Shown here one piece after another: positions 48,520 to 58,543 of a stretch of DNA of 64,000 nucleotides; position 1 is the stretch's first letter; each line of letters opens with the position of its first letter. The position numbers and the translations under genes are program-made. Source of the DNA: Mycolicibacillus parakoreensis. GTDB taxonomy: Bacteria > Actinomycetota > Actinomycetes > Mycobacteriales > Mycobacteriaceae. The stretch is taken from NCBI RefSeq assembly GCF_022370835.2, contig NZ_CP092365.1, positions 1,922,001 to 1,986,000 of the forward strand, in the 5' to 3' direction. The notes below the pieces were generated by a model. That model was not told the DNA's origin. It worked only from the letters and a program-made list of their open reading frames with translations, and ran no database searches.

Positions 48520-49446
48520 TCAGTGCCCGGCGCGCAGCACCTCGAGGGCGCCGCGCAGGTCGGGCGGGTACTCGCTGGTGATCTCCACGCGGCGACCGTC
48601 GGCGGGGTGGGCGAACCCCAGCGAGACCGCATGCAGCCACTGCCGCTGCAGGCCGAGCTTGGCGGCCAGCGTCGGGTCCGCCCCGTAGGTCAGATCCCCG
48701 CAGCACGGGTGGTGCAGCGCGGCGAAGTGCACCCGGATCTGGTGGGTGCGGCCGGTCTCGAGCTGCACGTCGAGCAGGCTGGCCGCGACGAACGCCTCCA
48801 GGGTGTCGTAGTGGGTCAGGCTGGGCCGCCCGCCGGCGGTCACCGCGAATTTCCAGTCGTGGCCGCGGTGGCGGCCGATCGGGGCGTCGATGGTGCCGCT
48901 GGACGGGTCGGGGTGGCCCTGCACCAGCGCGTGATAGCGCTTGTCGACGGTGCGGGCCTTAAACGCCCGCTTCAACACGCTGTAGGCGCGCTCGGAGAGC
49001 GCCACCACCATCACCCCCGAGGTGCCCACGTCGAGGCGCTGCACCACCCCCTGGCGTTCCGGTGCCCCCGAGGTGGTGATCCGGAATCCGGCGGCGGCCA
49101 GCCCGCCGAGCACGGTCGGACCGGACCAGCCCACCGAGGCGTGCGCGGCGACCCCGGCCGGTTTGTCGACGGCGACCAGGTCGTCGTCGGCGTAGAGGAT
49201 GCCCATCCCCTCCACCTCGGCGGGGGTGTTCTGCGGCGGCGCGGCCGGCTCGGGCAGCTGCACCTGCAGCCAGGCCCCGGCGACCAGCCGATCGGATTTG
49301 CCGACCGGGGCGCCGTCGACCTCGACGCCCCCGGTCTCGGCGAGGGTGGCCACCGCGGTGCGCGACAACCCGAGCAGCCGCGCCAGCCCGGCGTCGACCC
49401 GCAGACCGGCCAGCCCCTCCGGGACCGGCATCGAGCGCCGGGTCAT
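48520..49446 (-). CDS. RluA/RluD-family pseudouridine synthase
   Basis: The 308-residue enzyme isomerises uridines in RNA. An N-terminal S4 RNA-binding domain (about residues 15-75, [16 protein letters not shown]) precedes the catalytic domain, which has the essential Asp in [19 protein letters not shown], and [12 protein letters not shown]. It matches Rv1540. The target is probably large-subunit rRNA by analogy with RluD. Its start overlaps the lspA stop by 4 nt. Confidence 0.92.
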   Translation of the reverse strand: MTRRSMPVPEGLAGLRVDAGLARLLGLSRTAVATLAETGGVEVDGAPVGKSDRLVAGAWLQVQLPEPAAPPQNTPAEVEGMGILYADDDLVAVDKPAGVAAHASVGWSGPTVLGGLAAAGFRITTSGAPERQGVVQRLDVGTSGVMVVALSERAYSVLKRAFKARTVDKRYHALVQGHPDPSSGTIDAPIGRHRGHDWKFAVTAGGRPSLTHYDTLEAFVAASLLDVQLETGRTHQIRVHFAALHHPCCGDLTYGADPTLAAKLGLQRQWLHAVSLGFAHPADGRRVEITSEYPPDLRGALEVLRAGH

Positions 49447-50006
49447 CGGGGTTTGTCGGCCTTCTGCCGGCCGACGGTGTCGAAGTCGAAGCCGAACAGC
49501 GACAGGGCCACCAACAGGATCGCCCCGCCGACCACCGCCGGGTCGGCGACGTTGAACACCGGCCACCACCCGACCGACAGGAAATCGACCACGTGGCCCT
49601 GCAGCGGGCCCGGAGCCCGGAAGAAGCGGTCCACCAGGTTGCCCATCGCCCCGCCGAGGATCATGCCCAGCCCGATCGCCCACCACGGCGACACCAGCCG
49701 GCGGCCCATCCAGATGATGCCGACCACCACCCCGGTGGCGATCAGGGTCAACAGCCAGGTGTAGCCGGTGGCCATCGAGAACGCCGCCCCGGAGTTGCGC
49801 ACCAGCGTCCAGGTGACGGTGTCGCCGATGATCGGCACCGGCTGGCCGGGGGTGAGCAACCGCACCGCCAGCACCTTGGTGACGACGTCGATGAGCAACA
49901 CCACCGCGGCCACCGAGAGCAGCAGTTTCAGCCGGCGCGGCGGCTTGGCGGGCTCCTCGGGCGGCGCGGCCGTCGGCTCCAGCGAGTCTGTGTGTTCATC
50001 CGCCAC
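49443..50006 (-). CDS. lspA: Lipoprotein signal peptidase (signal peptidase II)
   Basis: LspA removes the signal peptide from diacylated prolipoproteins. The 187-residue protein has a Pro/Glu-rich cytoplasmic extension (residues 1-25) and four membrane segments. Conserved motifs are [20 protein letters not shown], and the catalytic Asp pair in GHVVDFLSV and FNVADPAV. The start is GTG 50006. It works after Lgt, encoded at the other end of this window. Confidence 0.95.
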   Translation of the reverse strand: MADEHTDSLEPTAAPPEEPAKPPRRLKLLLSVAAVVLLIDVVTKVLAVRLLTPGQPVPIIGDTVTWTLVRNSGAAFSMATGYTWLLTLIATGVVVGIIWMGRRLVSPWWAIGLGMILGGAMGNLVDRFFRAPGPLQGHVVDFLSVGWWPVFNVADPAVVGGAILLVALSLFGFDFDTVGRQKADKPR

Positions 50007-50062
50007 GCCCCCATCATCCCCTAACCGCGATCCGGTCCGGCGCCGTGGTGGATGATCGGGCC

Positions 50063-51001
50063 ATGCGCACCGTCACCGTCATCACCACCGGAGGAACGAT
50101 CGCGACCAGCGCCGATGAGCGCGGCGTGCTGCGCCCCACCCGCACCGGCGCCGACCTGGTGGCCGGCGCGGCGACCCCGGCGGGCCTCGACGTCGTGGTC
50201 ACCGACCTGCTGGCGCGCGACAGTGCCGCGCTCACACCGGCCGACTGGCAGACGATCACCAGCGCGGTCAGCGACGCCGCCGGGCGCGGCCCGGTGGTGC
50301 TCACCCACGGCACCGACAGCATCGAGGAGACCGCGCTGTGGCTGGAGCTGGCCTACGCCGGCACCGCCCCGGTGGTGATCACCGGCGCGCAGCGCGGCGG
50401 TGACGCCCCCGACGCCGACGGGCCGGGCAACCTGGCCGACGCGCTGACCGTGGCCGCCGACCCGGCGGCCGCCGGACGCGGGGTGCTGGTGTGTTTCGCG
50501 GGGCGCATCCTGACCCCGCTGGGGTTGCAGAAGGCCAGCACCACCGAGTTGGGCTGCTACACCGGGCAGGTCGTCGGCACCGTCGCCGCCCACACGGTGC
50601 GCTTCACCGCCGACCCGCCGCGCCCACGGTTGGACCGGGCGCCGGCCGGGCCGCCGCGGGTCGACATCGTGGCGGCCTACCCCGGCGCGGACGCGGTGGC
50701 GCTCGCCGCCTGCGTGAGCGCGGGGGCGGCGGCGGTGGTGCTGGAAGGGCTCGGCTGCGGCAACGCCGGGCCGGACCTCATCGACGGGGTGCGTGCGGCG
50801 GTGGACACCGGGGTCGCGGTGGTGGTGTCCACCCGGGTGCCGCACGGCGGGGTGGAGCCGCGCTACGCGCCGGGGCACGCGCTGCTGGCGGCCGGGGCGG
50901 TGCTCGCCGAGCGGCTGCGCCCCCCGCAGACCCGGGTGCTGGTGATGGCGGCGCTGGCGGCCGGCACGCCGGTCGACGAGGCGGTGCGGCGCTGGGGATG
51001 A
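50063..51001 (+). CDS. ansA: L-asparaginase
   Basis: AnsA hydrolyses asparagine to aspartate and ammonia. The 312-residue protein has both active-site signatures: [11 protein letters not shown] at the N-terminus with the nucleophile Thr, and [14 protein letters not shown] with the second Thr and Asp. [16 protein letters not shown] follows. No signal peptide is seen, so it is cytoplasmic. ATG 50063 aligns with the family start; an upstream GTG would add six unusual residues. Confidence 0.94.
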   Translation: MRTVTVITTGGTIATSADERGVLRPTRTGADLVAGAATPAGLDVVVTDLLARDSAALTPADWQTITSAVSDAAGRGPVVLTHGTDSIEETALWLELAYAGTAPVVITGAQRGGDAPDADGPGNLADALTVAADPAAAGRGVLVCFAGRILTPLGLQKASTTELGCYTGQVVGTVAAHTVRFTADPPRPRLDRAPAGPPRVDIVAAYPGADAVALAACVSAGAAAVVLEGLGCGNAGPDLIDGVRAAVDTGVAVVVSTRVPHGGVEPRYAPGHALLAAGAVLAERLRPPQTRVLVMAALAAGTPVDEAVRRWG

Positions 51002-51221
51002 GCGCCGATGCGCGCCGCGGCGACCCGGCTCAACCCGGCGCCTGGGTGCACAGCGTGCCGCGCGCGGCGGCCACCACCGCCGGGCTGGTGGCCGCCTCGG
51101 CGGACCATCCAGCTGGTCATGACCCCTCCTCCTCGTGGCGCGGTGCCGTGGGCATCACGCTAACAACGCCGCGCCACCGGCCCGGACACGAATTTTCTCC
51201 CCCGCCGATCCGCCGGCGACC
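51002..51221. other. Spacer between convergent ansA and dinB
   Basis: I see no convincing gene in these 220 nt. A 9-bp inverted repeat (51135-51143 and 51169-51177, GTGGCGCGG) with a 25-nt loop could act as a terminator. A good minus-strand ribosome site (AGGAGGAGGGG) precedes ATG 51120, but its 85-codon frame runs into ansA antisense. Confidence 0.5.
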
Positions 51222-52613
51222 TCAGCTCGGCGTCGGGGCGATCGCGGCGTCCTCCTCGGCGCGGATCGCCGCGACGAACGCCGGCCAGTCCAGGCTGTCG
51301 ACCGGGTCGGCCGCGGCCAGCCCGGCACGGTCGGCCGCCAGGGTGCGCACCGGCCCCGGCCCGGTGGCGCGCGTCTCGAAGCGCACCGTGACCACCCCGT
51401 GCCCGCTGCCCTGCACCCAACCGTGCCCGAAGTCCCGGTGGGAGACGTCATCGCCGATGCGCCAGGCAGACTCGGCGTCTCCCCCGGGCGTCGCCGCCGC
51501 GACGGGCGCCTGCTCGCCGGCCGTCTCGGTGCTCTGCCCCGCCCTCTCCAGGCCGGGGAACAGCGACTCCTGACGCACCTCGCTCAGCCCGGAGAAGCCG
51601 ACCCCGAGCAGCCGGATCGGGCCGATCTGCTGCGGGTCGAGCAGCAGCCGCCGGGCCGCCCCGACCAGGGTGGCGGCATCGGTGGTGGCATACGGCAGCG
51701 TTGCCGAGCGGGTCAGGATGGCCATGTCGGACTTGCGCAGCTTCACCGTGACGGTGCGTGCGCCGCGACCGTCGCGCAGCAAACGACGGTGGGCGTGCTC
51801 GGCGATGGGGCCGATGACCTCGTGCAGTGCGCTCAGAGTGGTCAGGTCGGTGGCGAAGGTGGACTCGGCGCTGATCTGCTTGGCGTCGGCGCGTTCGACC
51901 ACCGGCCGGTCGTCGATACCGCGGGCCAGCCGGTGCAGGGCCGGGCCGGTGGTGGCGCCGAGGATATCGGCGACCTCGGCGTCGCTGAGCGCCGCCAACG
52001 CCCCGATGGTGTCGACGCCGAGGCGGTGAAGCTTCTCCTCGGCGACCGGGCCGACCCCCCACAGCCGGCGCACCGGCAACCGGTGCAGCAGCGCACGCTC
52101 CTCCTCGGGGGCCACCACCCGGATGCCGTCCGGTTTGGCCAGATCGGAGGCGATTTTGGCGAGCTGTTTCCCCGAGCCGGCGCCCACCGAGGCGATCAGG
52201 CCGGTCTCGGCGCGCACCCGCGCGCGCAACTCGGCGCAGAAGCGGTGTACCGCAGCGACGTCGGCGCCGGCCAGTTCGGCGGGTTCACCGAACCCCTCGT
52301 CGAAGGAGAGCTGCTCGACGACCGGGATGAGAGCGTGCACGGTGTCGAAGACACGGCGACTGGCGATGCGGTACACCGTGCCGCGGGGCGGCAAGACCAC
52401 CGCCGGCGCCCCGACCAGTCGGCGGGCCTGATGCATCGGCATCGCCGAGCGGGCCCCGAACACCCGCGCCTCGTAGCTGGCCCCGGCCACCACGCCGCGA
52501 CCACCGAGGCCGCCGACCAGCACCGGTCGGCCCCGCAGGGTGGGGCGGGTCAGCTGCTCCACGGAGGCGAAGAACGCGTCCATGTCCAGATGCAGAACCC
52601 AGCGGGCGGCCAC
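51222..52613 (-). CDS. dinB: DNA polymerase IV, Y family (DinX-type)
   Basis: The 463-residue translesion polymerase has the Y-family catalytic motifs [14 protein letters not shown] and [10 protein letters not shown] (acidic pair), the HhH region [17 protein letters not shown], and a little-finger domain around 240-340. A 110-residue tail after about 350 may bind the clamp or other partners. It corresponds to DinX (Rv1537). The catalytic motif reads SFDEGF instead of the common S(I/L)DEAF, with all acidic residues kept. GTG 52613 follows TAGCAT by 6 nt, inside the spacer after ileS, so it has its own leaderless promoter. Confidence 0.92.
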   Translation of the reverse strand: MAARWVLHLDMDAFFASVEQLTRPTLRGRPVLVGGLGGRGVVAGASYEARVFGARSAMPMHQARRLVGAPAVVLPPRGTVYRIASRRVFDTVHALIPVVEQLSFDEGFGEPAELAGADVAAVHRFCAELRARVRAETGLIASVGAGSGKQLAKIASDLAKPDGIRVVAPEEERALLHRLPVRRLWGVGPVAEEKLHRLGVDTIGALAALSDAEVADILGATTGPALHRLARGIDDRPVVERADAKQISAESTFATDLTTLSALHEVIGPIAEHAHRRLLRDGRGARTVTVKLRKSDMAILTRSATLPYATTDAATLVGAARRLLLDPQQIGPIRLLGVGFSGLSEVRQESLFPGLERAGQSTETAGEQAPVAAATPGGDAESAWRIGDDVSHRDFGHGWVQGSGHGVVTVRFETRATGPGPVRTLAADRAGLAAADPVDSLDWPAFVAAIRAEEDAAIAPTPS

Positions 52614-52619
52614 ACCGCC

Positions 52620-52625
52620 ATGCTA
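52620..52625 (-). promoter_or_regulatory. -10 hexamer of leaderless dinB
   Basis: TAGCAT on the minus strand ends 6 nt before GTG 52613, just after the ileS stop at 52632. Confidence 0.5.
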
Positions 52626-52631
52626 GGGCGG

Positions 52632-55600
52632 TCACACCCGGTGGATCCTCACCCGCACCCCGTCGCCGATCTCGGCGGCGCCGGGCCCGGGTTCGGCGAC
52701 GAGGAACTCGGTGGCCAAGATCTCCCCGGCGATCAGCTCGGCGTGGGTGCGCGCCCACTCGAGCCGCTCGTCGGGCACCGCCATGCGCACCGCGATCCGG
52801 TCGGAGACCTCCAGCCCACTGGACTTGCGCAGGTCTTGGAGCTCGCGGATCCGGTCCTTGGCCCAGCCCTCGGCCTCCAGTTCGGGGGTCACGGTGGCGT
52901 CGAGCACCACCAGCCCGGTGCCGCCGGGCAGCGCGGCGGTGGACTCCGGTTCGGCGGCGACCAGCCGGGACTCGAACTCCCCGGGCGCCAGCACCGCCGG
53001 CCCGGCGTGCAGCGTGCCGTCCTCGGCGAGCACGGCCTCGCCGGCCTTGACCGCCTTGATCGCGGCCTGCACATCGCGGCCCAGCCGCGGCCCGGCGACC
53101 CGGGCGTTGACGGTGAGCTCGAAGCGGCCGTAGCCGGCGATGTCGTCGGTGAGCTCGACGGACTTGATGTTGAGCTCGTCGGCGATCAGGTCCACGAACG
53201 GCTGCAGGCTGGCCGGATCCTGCACCGCCACCGTCAGTTTCGGCAGCGGCAGCCGTACGCGCAGCTTCTTGGCCTTGCGCAGCGAGGAGCCGGCCGAGCA
53301 GACGTCGCGGACCAGGTCCATCGCGGTCACCAGGTCGGGGTCGGCGGGCAGCGCGCCGGGCTCAGGCCAGTCGGTCAGGTGCACCGAGCGCGCCCCGGTC
53401 AGCCCGCGCCACAGGGTCTCGGTGGTCAGCGGCAGCAGCGGGGCGGCCAGCCGTGCGGTCACCTCCAGCACCGTGTGCAGCGTGTCGACGGCGTCGAGGT
53501 CCTCGGTCCAGAACCGCGACCGGGAGCGGCGCACATACCAGTTGGTCAACGCGTCGGTGAACTGGCGCAGTTCGTCGCAGGCCACCGAGATGTCGGCCCT
53601 ATCCAGCGCGGCGGTCGACTCGTCGCGCAACACGGCGAGTTTGGCCAGGATGTAGCGGTCCAGCACGTGGGCGGAATCGGTGCGCCAGCCCCCGGGTTTC
53701 GGCGCGTAGAGGGCCAGGAAACTGTAGGCGTTCCACAGCGGCAACATCACCTGCCGCACTCCTTCGCGGATGCCCGCCTCGGTGACGACCAGGTTGCCGC
53801 CGCGCAGGATCGGCGAGGCCATCAGGAACCAGCGCATCGCATCGGAGCCGTCGCGGTCGAACACCTCCGACACGTCGGGGTAGTTGCGCAGCGACTTGCT
53901 CATCTTCTGCCCGTCGGAGCCGAGCACGATGCCGTGCGCGACACAGGTTTGGAACGCCGGGCGGTCGAACAGGGCGGTGGCCAGCACGTGCAGGGTGTAG
54001 AACCAGCCGCGCGTCTGGCCGATGTACTCCACGATGAAATCGCCGGGAAAGTGCGCCTCGGTGCCCTCGCCCCCGTCGAACCAGCGGGCGTTGTCGAACG
54101 GGTAGTGCACCTGGGCGAACGGCATCGAGCCGGAGTCGAACCACACGTCGAGTACGTCGGGGATGCGCCGCATCGTCGAGGCGCCGGTCGGGTCGTCGGG
54201 GTTGGGCCGGGTCAGCTCGTCGATGTAGGGCCGGTGCAGGTTGTCCGGGCGGACCCCGAAGTCGCGTTCGAGTTCATCGAGGCTGCCGTAGACGTCCACG
54301 CGCGGATACGCCGGGTCATCGGAGGTCCACACCGGGATCGGCGTGCCCCAGTAGCGGTTCCGCGAGATCGACCAGTCTCGGGCGCCGGCCAGCCACTTGC
54401 CGAACTGGCCGTGCTGGACGTGTTCGGGGTGCCAGGTGATCTGCTCGTTGAGTTCGACCATGCGATCGCGGAACTCGCTGACCTTGATGAACCACGACGA
54501 CACCGCCTTGTAGATCAGCGGATTGCGGCAGCGCCAGCAGTGCGGGTAGGGGTGCTCGTAGGTCTCGTGGCGCACCAGCACCGCCTTGCCGGCGGCGGTC
54601 GGCCCGCTGCCGTCCTTGAGGTCGCGGATGATCGCGCGGTTGGCGTCGAAGACCTGCTGGCCCGCGTAGTCGGGCACGGTGTCGTCGAAGCGGCCCCGGG
54701 CGTCCACCGGGGTGACCGGGGTGATCGCGGCCGGGTCGGTGGTGGCCTTGTCGTCCTCACCGTAGGCCGGCGCCAGGTGCACGATGCCGGTGCCGTCCTC
54801 GGTGGAGACGAAGTCGGCGCAAAGCACCCGAAACGCGTTGGGCGCGTCCGCGAAATAGGCGAACGGCGGCAGGTAGGTCAGCCCGGCCAGTTCCGCGCCG
54901 CGGTAGCGGCCGCACACGGTGGGCTCCTCGCCGAGTTCGCGGGCGTAGGCGCCGAGCCGGTCCTCGGCCAGCAGGTAGCGCCGCTGGCCGACCGCCACCT
55001 GCACGTAGGTGACCTCCGGGCCGACAGCGACCGCCAGGTTGGCCGGCAGCGTCCACGGGGTCGTGGTCCAGATCAGCAGGTGGGCACCGGCCAGCTCGCC
55101 CGCCGGTCCCCCGTCCGACGGGCCACCGGCGATCGCGAACCCGACGGTCAGGGAGGGGTCCTGGCGGCTCTGGTAGACGTCGTCGTCCATCCGCAGTTCG
55201 TGGTTGGACAGCGGGGTCTCGTCGCGCCAGCAGTACGGCAGCACCCGGTAGCCCTGGTAGGCCAGGCCCTTGTCGTAGAGCTGTTTGAACGCCCAGATCA
55301 CCGACTCCATGAACGTCGGGTCCAGCGTCTTGTAGTCGTTGTCGAAGTCCACCCAGCGGGCCTGGCGGGTGACGTAGGCGCGCCACTCGTCGGTGTAGCG
55401 CAACACCGATTCGCGGCAGGCGGCGTTGAACGCGGCGATGCCCATCGCGTCGATCTGCGATTTGTCGGTGATGCCCAGCTGGCGTTCGGCTTCGAGCTCG
55501 GCGGGCAGCCCGTGGGTGTCCCACCCGAAACGGCGCTCCACCCGGTAGCCGCGCATGGTGCGGTACCGCGGCACGATGTCCTTGACGTAACCGGTGAGCA

Positions 55601-55790
55601 GGTGACCGTAGTGCGGAAGCCCGTTGGCGAACGGGGGCCCGTCGTAGAAGACGTACTCCTCGGCGTCGGCTCGGCGGGCGATGGAGGCGCGGAAGGTGTC
55701 GTCGCCGGCCCAGTAGGCCAGCACGTCGGCCTCCATCGCCGGGAAGTCGAGGGTGCCGGCCGCCACCTTCGGGTAGCTGTGTTCTGTCAC
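52632..55790 (-). CDS. ileS: Isoleucyl-tRNA synthetase
   Basis: IleS charges tRNA-Ile. The 1052-residue class I enzyme has the HIGH motif variant [11 protein letters not shown] near residue 55, the editing domain [12 protein letters not shown], and the KMSKS motif in [10 protein letters not shown] near residue 605. It is the long-type form with a divergent C-terminal domain. GTG 55790 is set by AGGAG about 10 nt upstream and by the end of the T-box leader. Confidence 0.97.
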   Translation of the reverse strand: MTEHSYPKVAAGTLDFPAMEADVLAYWAGDDTFRASIARRADAEEYVFYDGPPFANGLPHYGHLLTGYVKDIVPRYRTMRGYRVERRFGWDTHGLPAELEAERQLGITDKSQIDAMGIAAFNAACRESVLRYTDEWRAYVTRQARWVDFDNDYKTLDPTFMESVIWAFKQLYDKGLAYQGYRVLPYCWRDETPLSNHELRMDDDVYQSRQDPSLTVGFAIAGGPSDGGPAGELAGAHLLIWTTTPWTLPANLAVAVGPEVTYVQVAVGQRRYLLAEDRLGAYARELGEEPTVCGRYRGAELAGLTYLPPFAYFADAPNAFRVLCADFVSTEDGTGIVHLAPAYGEDDKATTDPAAITPVTPVDARGRFDDTVPDYAGQQVFDANRAIIRDLKDGSGPTAAGKAVLVRHETYEHPYPHCWRCRNPLIYKAVSSWFIKVSEFRDRMVELNEQITWHPEHVQHGQFGKWLAGARDWSISRNRYWGTPIPVWTSDDPAYPRVDVYGSLDELERDFGVRPDNLHRPYIDELTRPNPDDPTGASTMRRIPDVLDVWFDSGSMPFAQVHYPFDNARWFDGGEGTEAHFPGDFIVEYIGQTRGWFYTLHVLATALFDRPAFQTCVAHGIVLGSDGQKMSKSLRNYPDVSEVFDRDGSDAMRWFLMASPILRGGNLVVTEAGIREGVRQVMLPLWNAYSFLALYAPKPGGWRTDSAHVLDRYILAKLAVLRDESTAALDRADISVACDELRQFTDALTNWYVRRSRSRFWTEDLDAVDTLHTVLEVTARLAAPLLPLTTETLWRGLTGARSVHLTDWPEPGALPADPDLVTAMDLVRDVCSAGSSLRKAKKLRVRLPLPKLTVAVQDPASLQPFVDLIADELNIKSVELTDDIAGYGRFELTVNARVAGPRLGRDVQAAIKAVKAGEAVLAEDGTLHAGPAVLAPGEFESRLVAAEPESTAALPGGTGLVVLDATVTPELEAEGWAKDRIRELQDLRKSSGLEVSDRIAVRMAVPDERLEWARTHAELIAGEILATEFLVAEPGPGAAEIGDGVRVRIHRV

Positions 55791-56000
55791 GGTCTGCCGT
55801 CTCCTGCGCCTGTCCGGGCGCGGGGACGACGACGCGCCGGTGCGCGAGCGCCGCGGTACCACCCCGCTTGCCGCGCCGGGACAGGTCCCGGCCGCGGCCG
55901 CTCCACTGTGGCTGTGACGGGCCTACCCGTCCGGGTCTAGTGGGCCTGCTCGGCCGTTCTTCCGGAGGCTCCCCGGTGATGGCCGGATCGACGCCGCTGC
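55791..56000 (-). promoter_or_regulatory. Isoleucine T-box riboswitch in the ileS leader
   Basis: The minus-strand leader has the T-box sequence GGGGTGGTACCGCGG (55851-55865), whose UGG part pairs with the free tRNA acceptor end. An ultra-short Stem I (about 55951-55990) carries an ATC isoleucine specifier at 55978-55980 in GGCCATCACCGG. Bases 55809-55823 can pair with 55871-55885 with one mismatch, closing a helix next to the AGGAG ribosome site (55801-55805). There is no terminator-like U tract. This fits the translational T-boxes of actinobacterial ileS: uncharged tRNA-Ile would expose the ribosome site. The promoter end is approximate. Confidence 0.9.
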
Positions 56001-56041
56001 CCCGATTCTACGATCCGGCTCCGCCGCCGGGGTCCGCGCCC

Positions 56042-56047
56042 TATCCT
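56042..56047 (+). promoter_or_regulatory. Possible -10 of the flavin-type dodecin gene
   Basis: TATCCT lies 45 nt upstream of ATG 56093, leaving a leader of about 39 nt with a GGGGCGA ribosome-site-like stretch. Confidence 0.3.
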
Positions 56048-56092
56048 GCGGCCAAGCGGGCCAGGCGACACCGAACAGAGAGTGGGGCGAGA

Positions 56093-56311
56093 ATGAACGA
56101 CAACACCTACCGGGTCATCGAGATCGTGGGCAGCTCCCCCGACGGGGTGGATGCGGCGATCCGCAACGGGCTGGCCCGCGCGGCCACCACGATGCGCGAC
56201 CTCAACTGGTTTGAGGTGTCCTCGATCCGCGGGCATCTCAGCGACGGCGAGGTCGGCCACTTCCAGGTGACGATGAAGGTCGGGTTCCGGCTGGAGGACA
56301 GCACCGGCTAG
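56093..56311 (+). CDS. Dodecin (flavin-binding type)
   Basis: The 72-residue protein has the dodecin pattern NTYRVIEIVGSSPDG, a helix, and strands with Trp39 (DLNWFEV) and Gln58 (GHFQVTMKVGF). These are the residues that stack on and contact flavin in characterised dodecins. It closely matches Rv1498A. The dodecamer binds and buffers FMN or FAD. It is divergent from ileS and convergent with the nitronate-monooxygenase-like gene (5 nt apart). Confidence 0.9.
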   Translation: MNDNTYRVIEIVGSSPDGVDAAIRNGLARAATTMRDLNWFEVSSIRGHLSDGEVGHFQVTMKVGFRLEDSTG

Positions 56312-56316
56312 ACGCC

Positions 56317-57441
56317 TCAGCGCGGGTCCTCGAGCATCCCGTCGAGGCGGTGCACGGCGTCGATGAACTCCGAGACCATCTCCAGCACCACCGCGCGGGC
56401 CGGCCGGACCCGGTCCAGGGCGCCGACGACCTGGCCGACGAAGTAGGTGGCCAACGCGTCGGCGCGGGTGCCCGAGCGCTCCGCCGCCTCGATGATCGCC
56501 CGCTGTGCCTCGGCGACCAGGGCGTTCTGCAGCGGCATGCCCAGCGGCGCCGGGCGGTCGGGACGGTCCCACTCGTCGGTCCAGGCGGTGCGCAGCATCC
56601 GCGCCGGTTTCCCGGTGAGCGAGCGCGAGCGCACCGTGTCGGTCGACTCCGCGGCAAGGAACTTCTCCTTGACCACCGGCGGGGTCTCGGCCTCCTCGGT
56701 GGTCAACCAGACCGACCCGCACCAGACTCCCTCGGCGCCCAGCGCCAGCGCCGCCGCCATCTGCCGGCCTGTCGCGATCCCGCCGGCGGCGAGCACCGGC
56801 ACCGGCGCCACCGCGCCGACCACCTCGGGCACCAGCACCATCGTGGCCACCTCCCCGGTGTGGCCGCCGGCCTCCCCGCCCTGGGCGACGACCAGATCCA
56901 CCCCGGCGCCGGCGTGCCGGCGGGCGTGCTCGACGGTGCCGGCCAGCGCGGCCACCACCACGTCGCGCTCGTGGGCGCGGGTCACCAGATCCGGCGGTGG
57001 GGGGCCCAGTGCGCTGGCGATCAGCCGGATGTCGTGGGCGAAGGCCACCTCCAGCAGCGGTTCATACCCCTTCGGGGCGACGTTGAGCGCCCCGGCCGGC
57101 GCCGCGGTCGGCACGGCCGGAATCCGGTAGCGCCGCAGGATCTCGTCGACGAACTCCCGATGCTCGGCCGGCAGCAACGCGGCCACCGCGTCGGCGTCCA
57201 GGCCGCCCCGCTCGGCGCCGACGTAGGTCGGCGGCAACAGCAGATCCACGCCGAACGGCCGCCCGCGGGTCTCTCGCGCGATCCAGCCCAGTTCGGCGTC
57301 GAGCCGATCCGGGCTGTGCGCGACCGCGCCGAGCACGCCGAACCCGCCGGCGTTGGTGACCGCGGCGACCACGTCGCGGCAGTGGCTGAACGCGCAGATC
57401 GGGTACTCCACGCCGAGCAACGCGGCGACCCGGGTGTGCAT
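56317..57441 (-). CDS. FMN-dependent nitronate monooxygenase / 2-nitropropane dioxygenase-like protein
   Basis: The 374-residue TIM-barrel flavoprotein starts with CAFSHCRDVVAAVTNAGGFGVLGA and has AQGGEAGGHTG and AAGGIATGRQMAAALALGA, the FMN phosphate-binding segments. It matches Rv1533. The preferred substrate cannot be told from the sequence. ATG 57441 follows TAGCGT by 6 nt, so a leaderless transcript is predicted. Confidence 0.88.
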   Translation of the reverse strand: MHTRVAALLGVEYPICAFSHCRDVVAAVTNAGGFGVLGAVAHSPDRLDAELGWIARETRGRPFGVDLLLPPTYVGAERGGLDADAVAALLPAEHREFVDEILRRYRIPAVPTAAPAGALNVAPKGYEPLLEVAFAHDIRLIASALGPPPPDLVTRAHERDVVVAALAGTVEHARRHAGAGVDLVVAQGGEAGGHTGEVATMVLVPEVVGAVAPVPVLAAGGIATGRQMAAALALGAEGVWCGSVWLTTEEAETPPVVKEKFLAAESTDTVRSRSLTGKPARMLRTAWTDEWDRPDRPAPLGMPLQNALVAEAQRAIIEAAERSGTRADALATYFVGQVVGALDRVRPARAVVLEMVSEFIDAVHRLDGMLEDPR

Positions 57442-57447
57442 CGGTTC

Positions 57448-57453
57448 ACGCTA
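57448..57453 (-). promoter_or_regulatory. -10 hexamer of the leaderless nitronate-monooxygenase-like gene
   Basis: TAGCGT on the minus strand ends 6 nt before ATG 57441. Confidence 0.5.
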
Positions 57454-57488
57454 CCGCGGTCGCCGCACGCCCACCCCCGAGATGCGGC

Positions 57489-57977
57489 TCAGCCGATGGC
57501 GGCCTGCTGGCAGACCCAGCCGTCGGGGGTGGTGCCGCCGTCGAGGAACCGGCGCAGTTTGGTGTCGGCCTGCGGGGGCATGTCGGCGTCGGCGTGCGGG
57601 TAGATGACCGGCTCCTCCTTGGAGTTGTGCCGCTCCAGCAGCGTCATGAGCTCCCGGCAGTCGCGCTCCAGCTGCGCGGAGTCGGCCGCGTCGGCCAGCC
57701 CGGCGTCGAGGGCCTCGATCAGCTGCCACATCTGGCCGTGCTCGCGGATCATCACCATGATCGGCATCATCAGCGCGCCCACCCGCAGCGGCGGGAACAA
57801 CAGCACCTCTTCGAGGTAGATGTGGCGGCGCAGCGCCTCCAGTGCGGTGGTCAACGCCGCGGCGTTGACGGTGCCGTCGGCCAGGACGGCGAGGAACCGT
57901 TCGATGCCGGCGTCGATCTCGTGGTGTTCGCGTTCCAGAATCGCCGACAGCGCGGTGTCGGCGGTGTCAGCGGACAT
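57489..57977 (-). CDS. Hemerythrin-like protein
   Basis: The 162-residue four-helix protein has the HHE pattern: EREHHEID near residue 17, RRHIYLEEVLLFPPL near 50, IREHGQM near 78, and LLERHNSKEEPVIYPHAD near 113. These supply the His and Glu/Asp ligands for a non-haem di-iron site. Such proteins sense or scavenge O2, NO or H2O2. It follows the OsmC gene by 16 nt in one transcript, which suggests a peroxide or redox stress role. Confidence 0.87.
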   Translation of the reverse strand: MSADTADTALSAILEREHHEIDAGIERFLAVLADGTVNAAALTTALEALRRHIYLEEVLLFPPLRVGALMMPIMVMIREHGQMWQLIEALDAGLADAADSAQLERDCRELMTLLERHNSKEEPVIYPHADADMPPQADTKLRRFLDGGTTPDGWVCQQAAIG

Positions 57978-57993
57978 CGGTGCCGCCGTGATC

Positions 57994-58434
57994 TCAGGCG
58001 AGCTGGGCGTCGACGGTGATCGTCGCGCCGGCGAACAGCCGCGACACCGGGCAGAGCGCGGCGGCCTCGTCGACCACCGCGGCGAAGGCGTCCTTGTCGA
58101 TCCCGGGCACCTCGGCGCGGACCGTCAGCGCGGAGGTGGTGATGGTCGGGGCGCCGTCGACCTCGTCGAGGGTGACCGCGGCGGTGACCTCGAGCCGCTG
58201 CGGCGGGGTCTTGTTCTCCCCGAGCTTGAGTGAGAGCGCCATCGAGAAGCACGACGAGTGGGCGGCCGCGGCGAGTTCCTCCGGGGAGGTCTTGCCGCCG
58301 GGGGCCTCGGTGCGCGCCGCCCAGGTCACCTGCTGACCGTCGAGCACGGCGCTGCTGCTGTTGGCGAAGGTGCCGGTCCCGGAGGCCAGCGGGCCCTCCC
58401 AGACGGTCTGCGTGCTGCGTTCGGCGATGCTCAT
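57994..58434 (-). CDS. OsmC-family peroxiredoxin
   Basis: The 146-residue protein has the two redox cysteines of the OsmC/Ohr superfamily (in HSSCFSMALS near residue 62 and AALCPVSRLF near residue 127) and the conserved Glu in TSPEELAAAAH. The Ser-Ser-Cys sequence points to OsmC rather than Ohr. It reduces organic and other hydroperoxides. AAGGAG lies about 10 nt upstream of ATG 58434; TAGGGT at 58512-58517 is a likely -10. The hemerythrin gene follows. Confidence 0.9.
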   Translation of the reverse strand: MSIAERSTQTVWEGPLASGTGTFANSSSAVLDGQQVTWAARTEAPGGKTSPEELAAAAHSSCFSMALSLKLGENKTPPQRLEVTAAVTLDEVDGAPTITTSALTVRAEVPGIDKDAFAAVVDEAAALCPVSRLFAGATITVDAQLA

Positions 58435-58511
58435 GGTGCGGTGACTCCTTTACCGTCGACCCGTGGGGGCTGTTCCGTCCGGTGTTTCTCCAACCGTGAC
58501 TTGGGTAAACC

Positions 58512-58517
58512 CTAGAC
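58512..58517 (-). promoter_or_regulatory. Possible -10 of the OsmC-hemerythrin operon
   Basis: TAGGGT on the minus strand lies 77 nt upstream of the OsmC ATG. Confidence 0.3.
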
Positions 58518-58543
58518 CATGGCCGGCGGCGCTGACCAGAACC

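Noticed and set aside
50863..51120. Minus-strand 85-codon frame with a good ribosome site
   Set aside because: Most of it is antisense to the ansA 3' end and no homology is recognised; kept only as a low-interest observation.
51135..55940. 1600-codon plus-strand open frame opposite dinB and ileS
   Set aside because: Low-complexity His/Gly/Gln/Arg composition and exact antisense to two conserved enzymes; no start signal. Not a gene.
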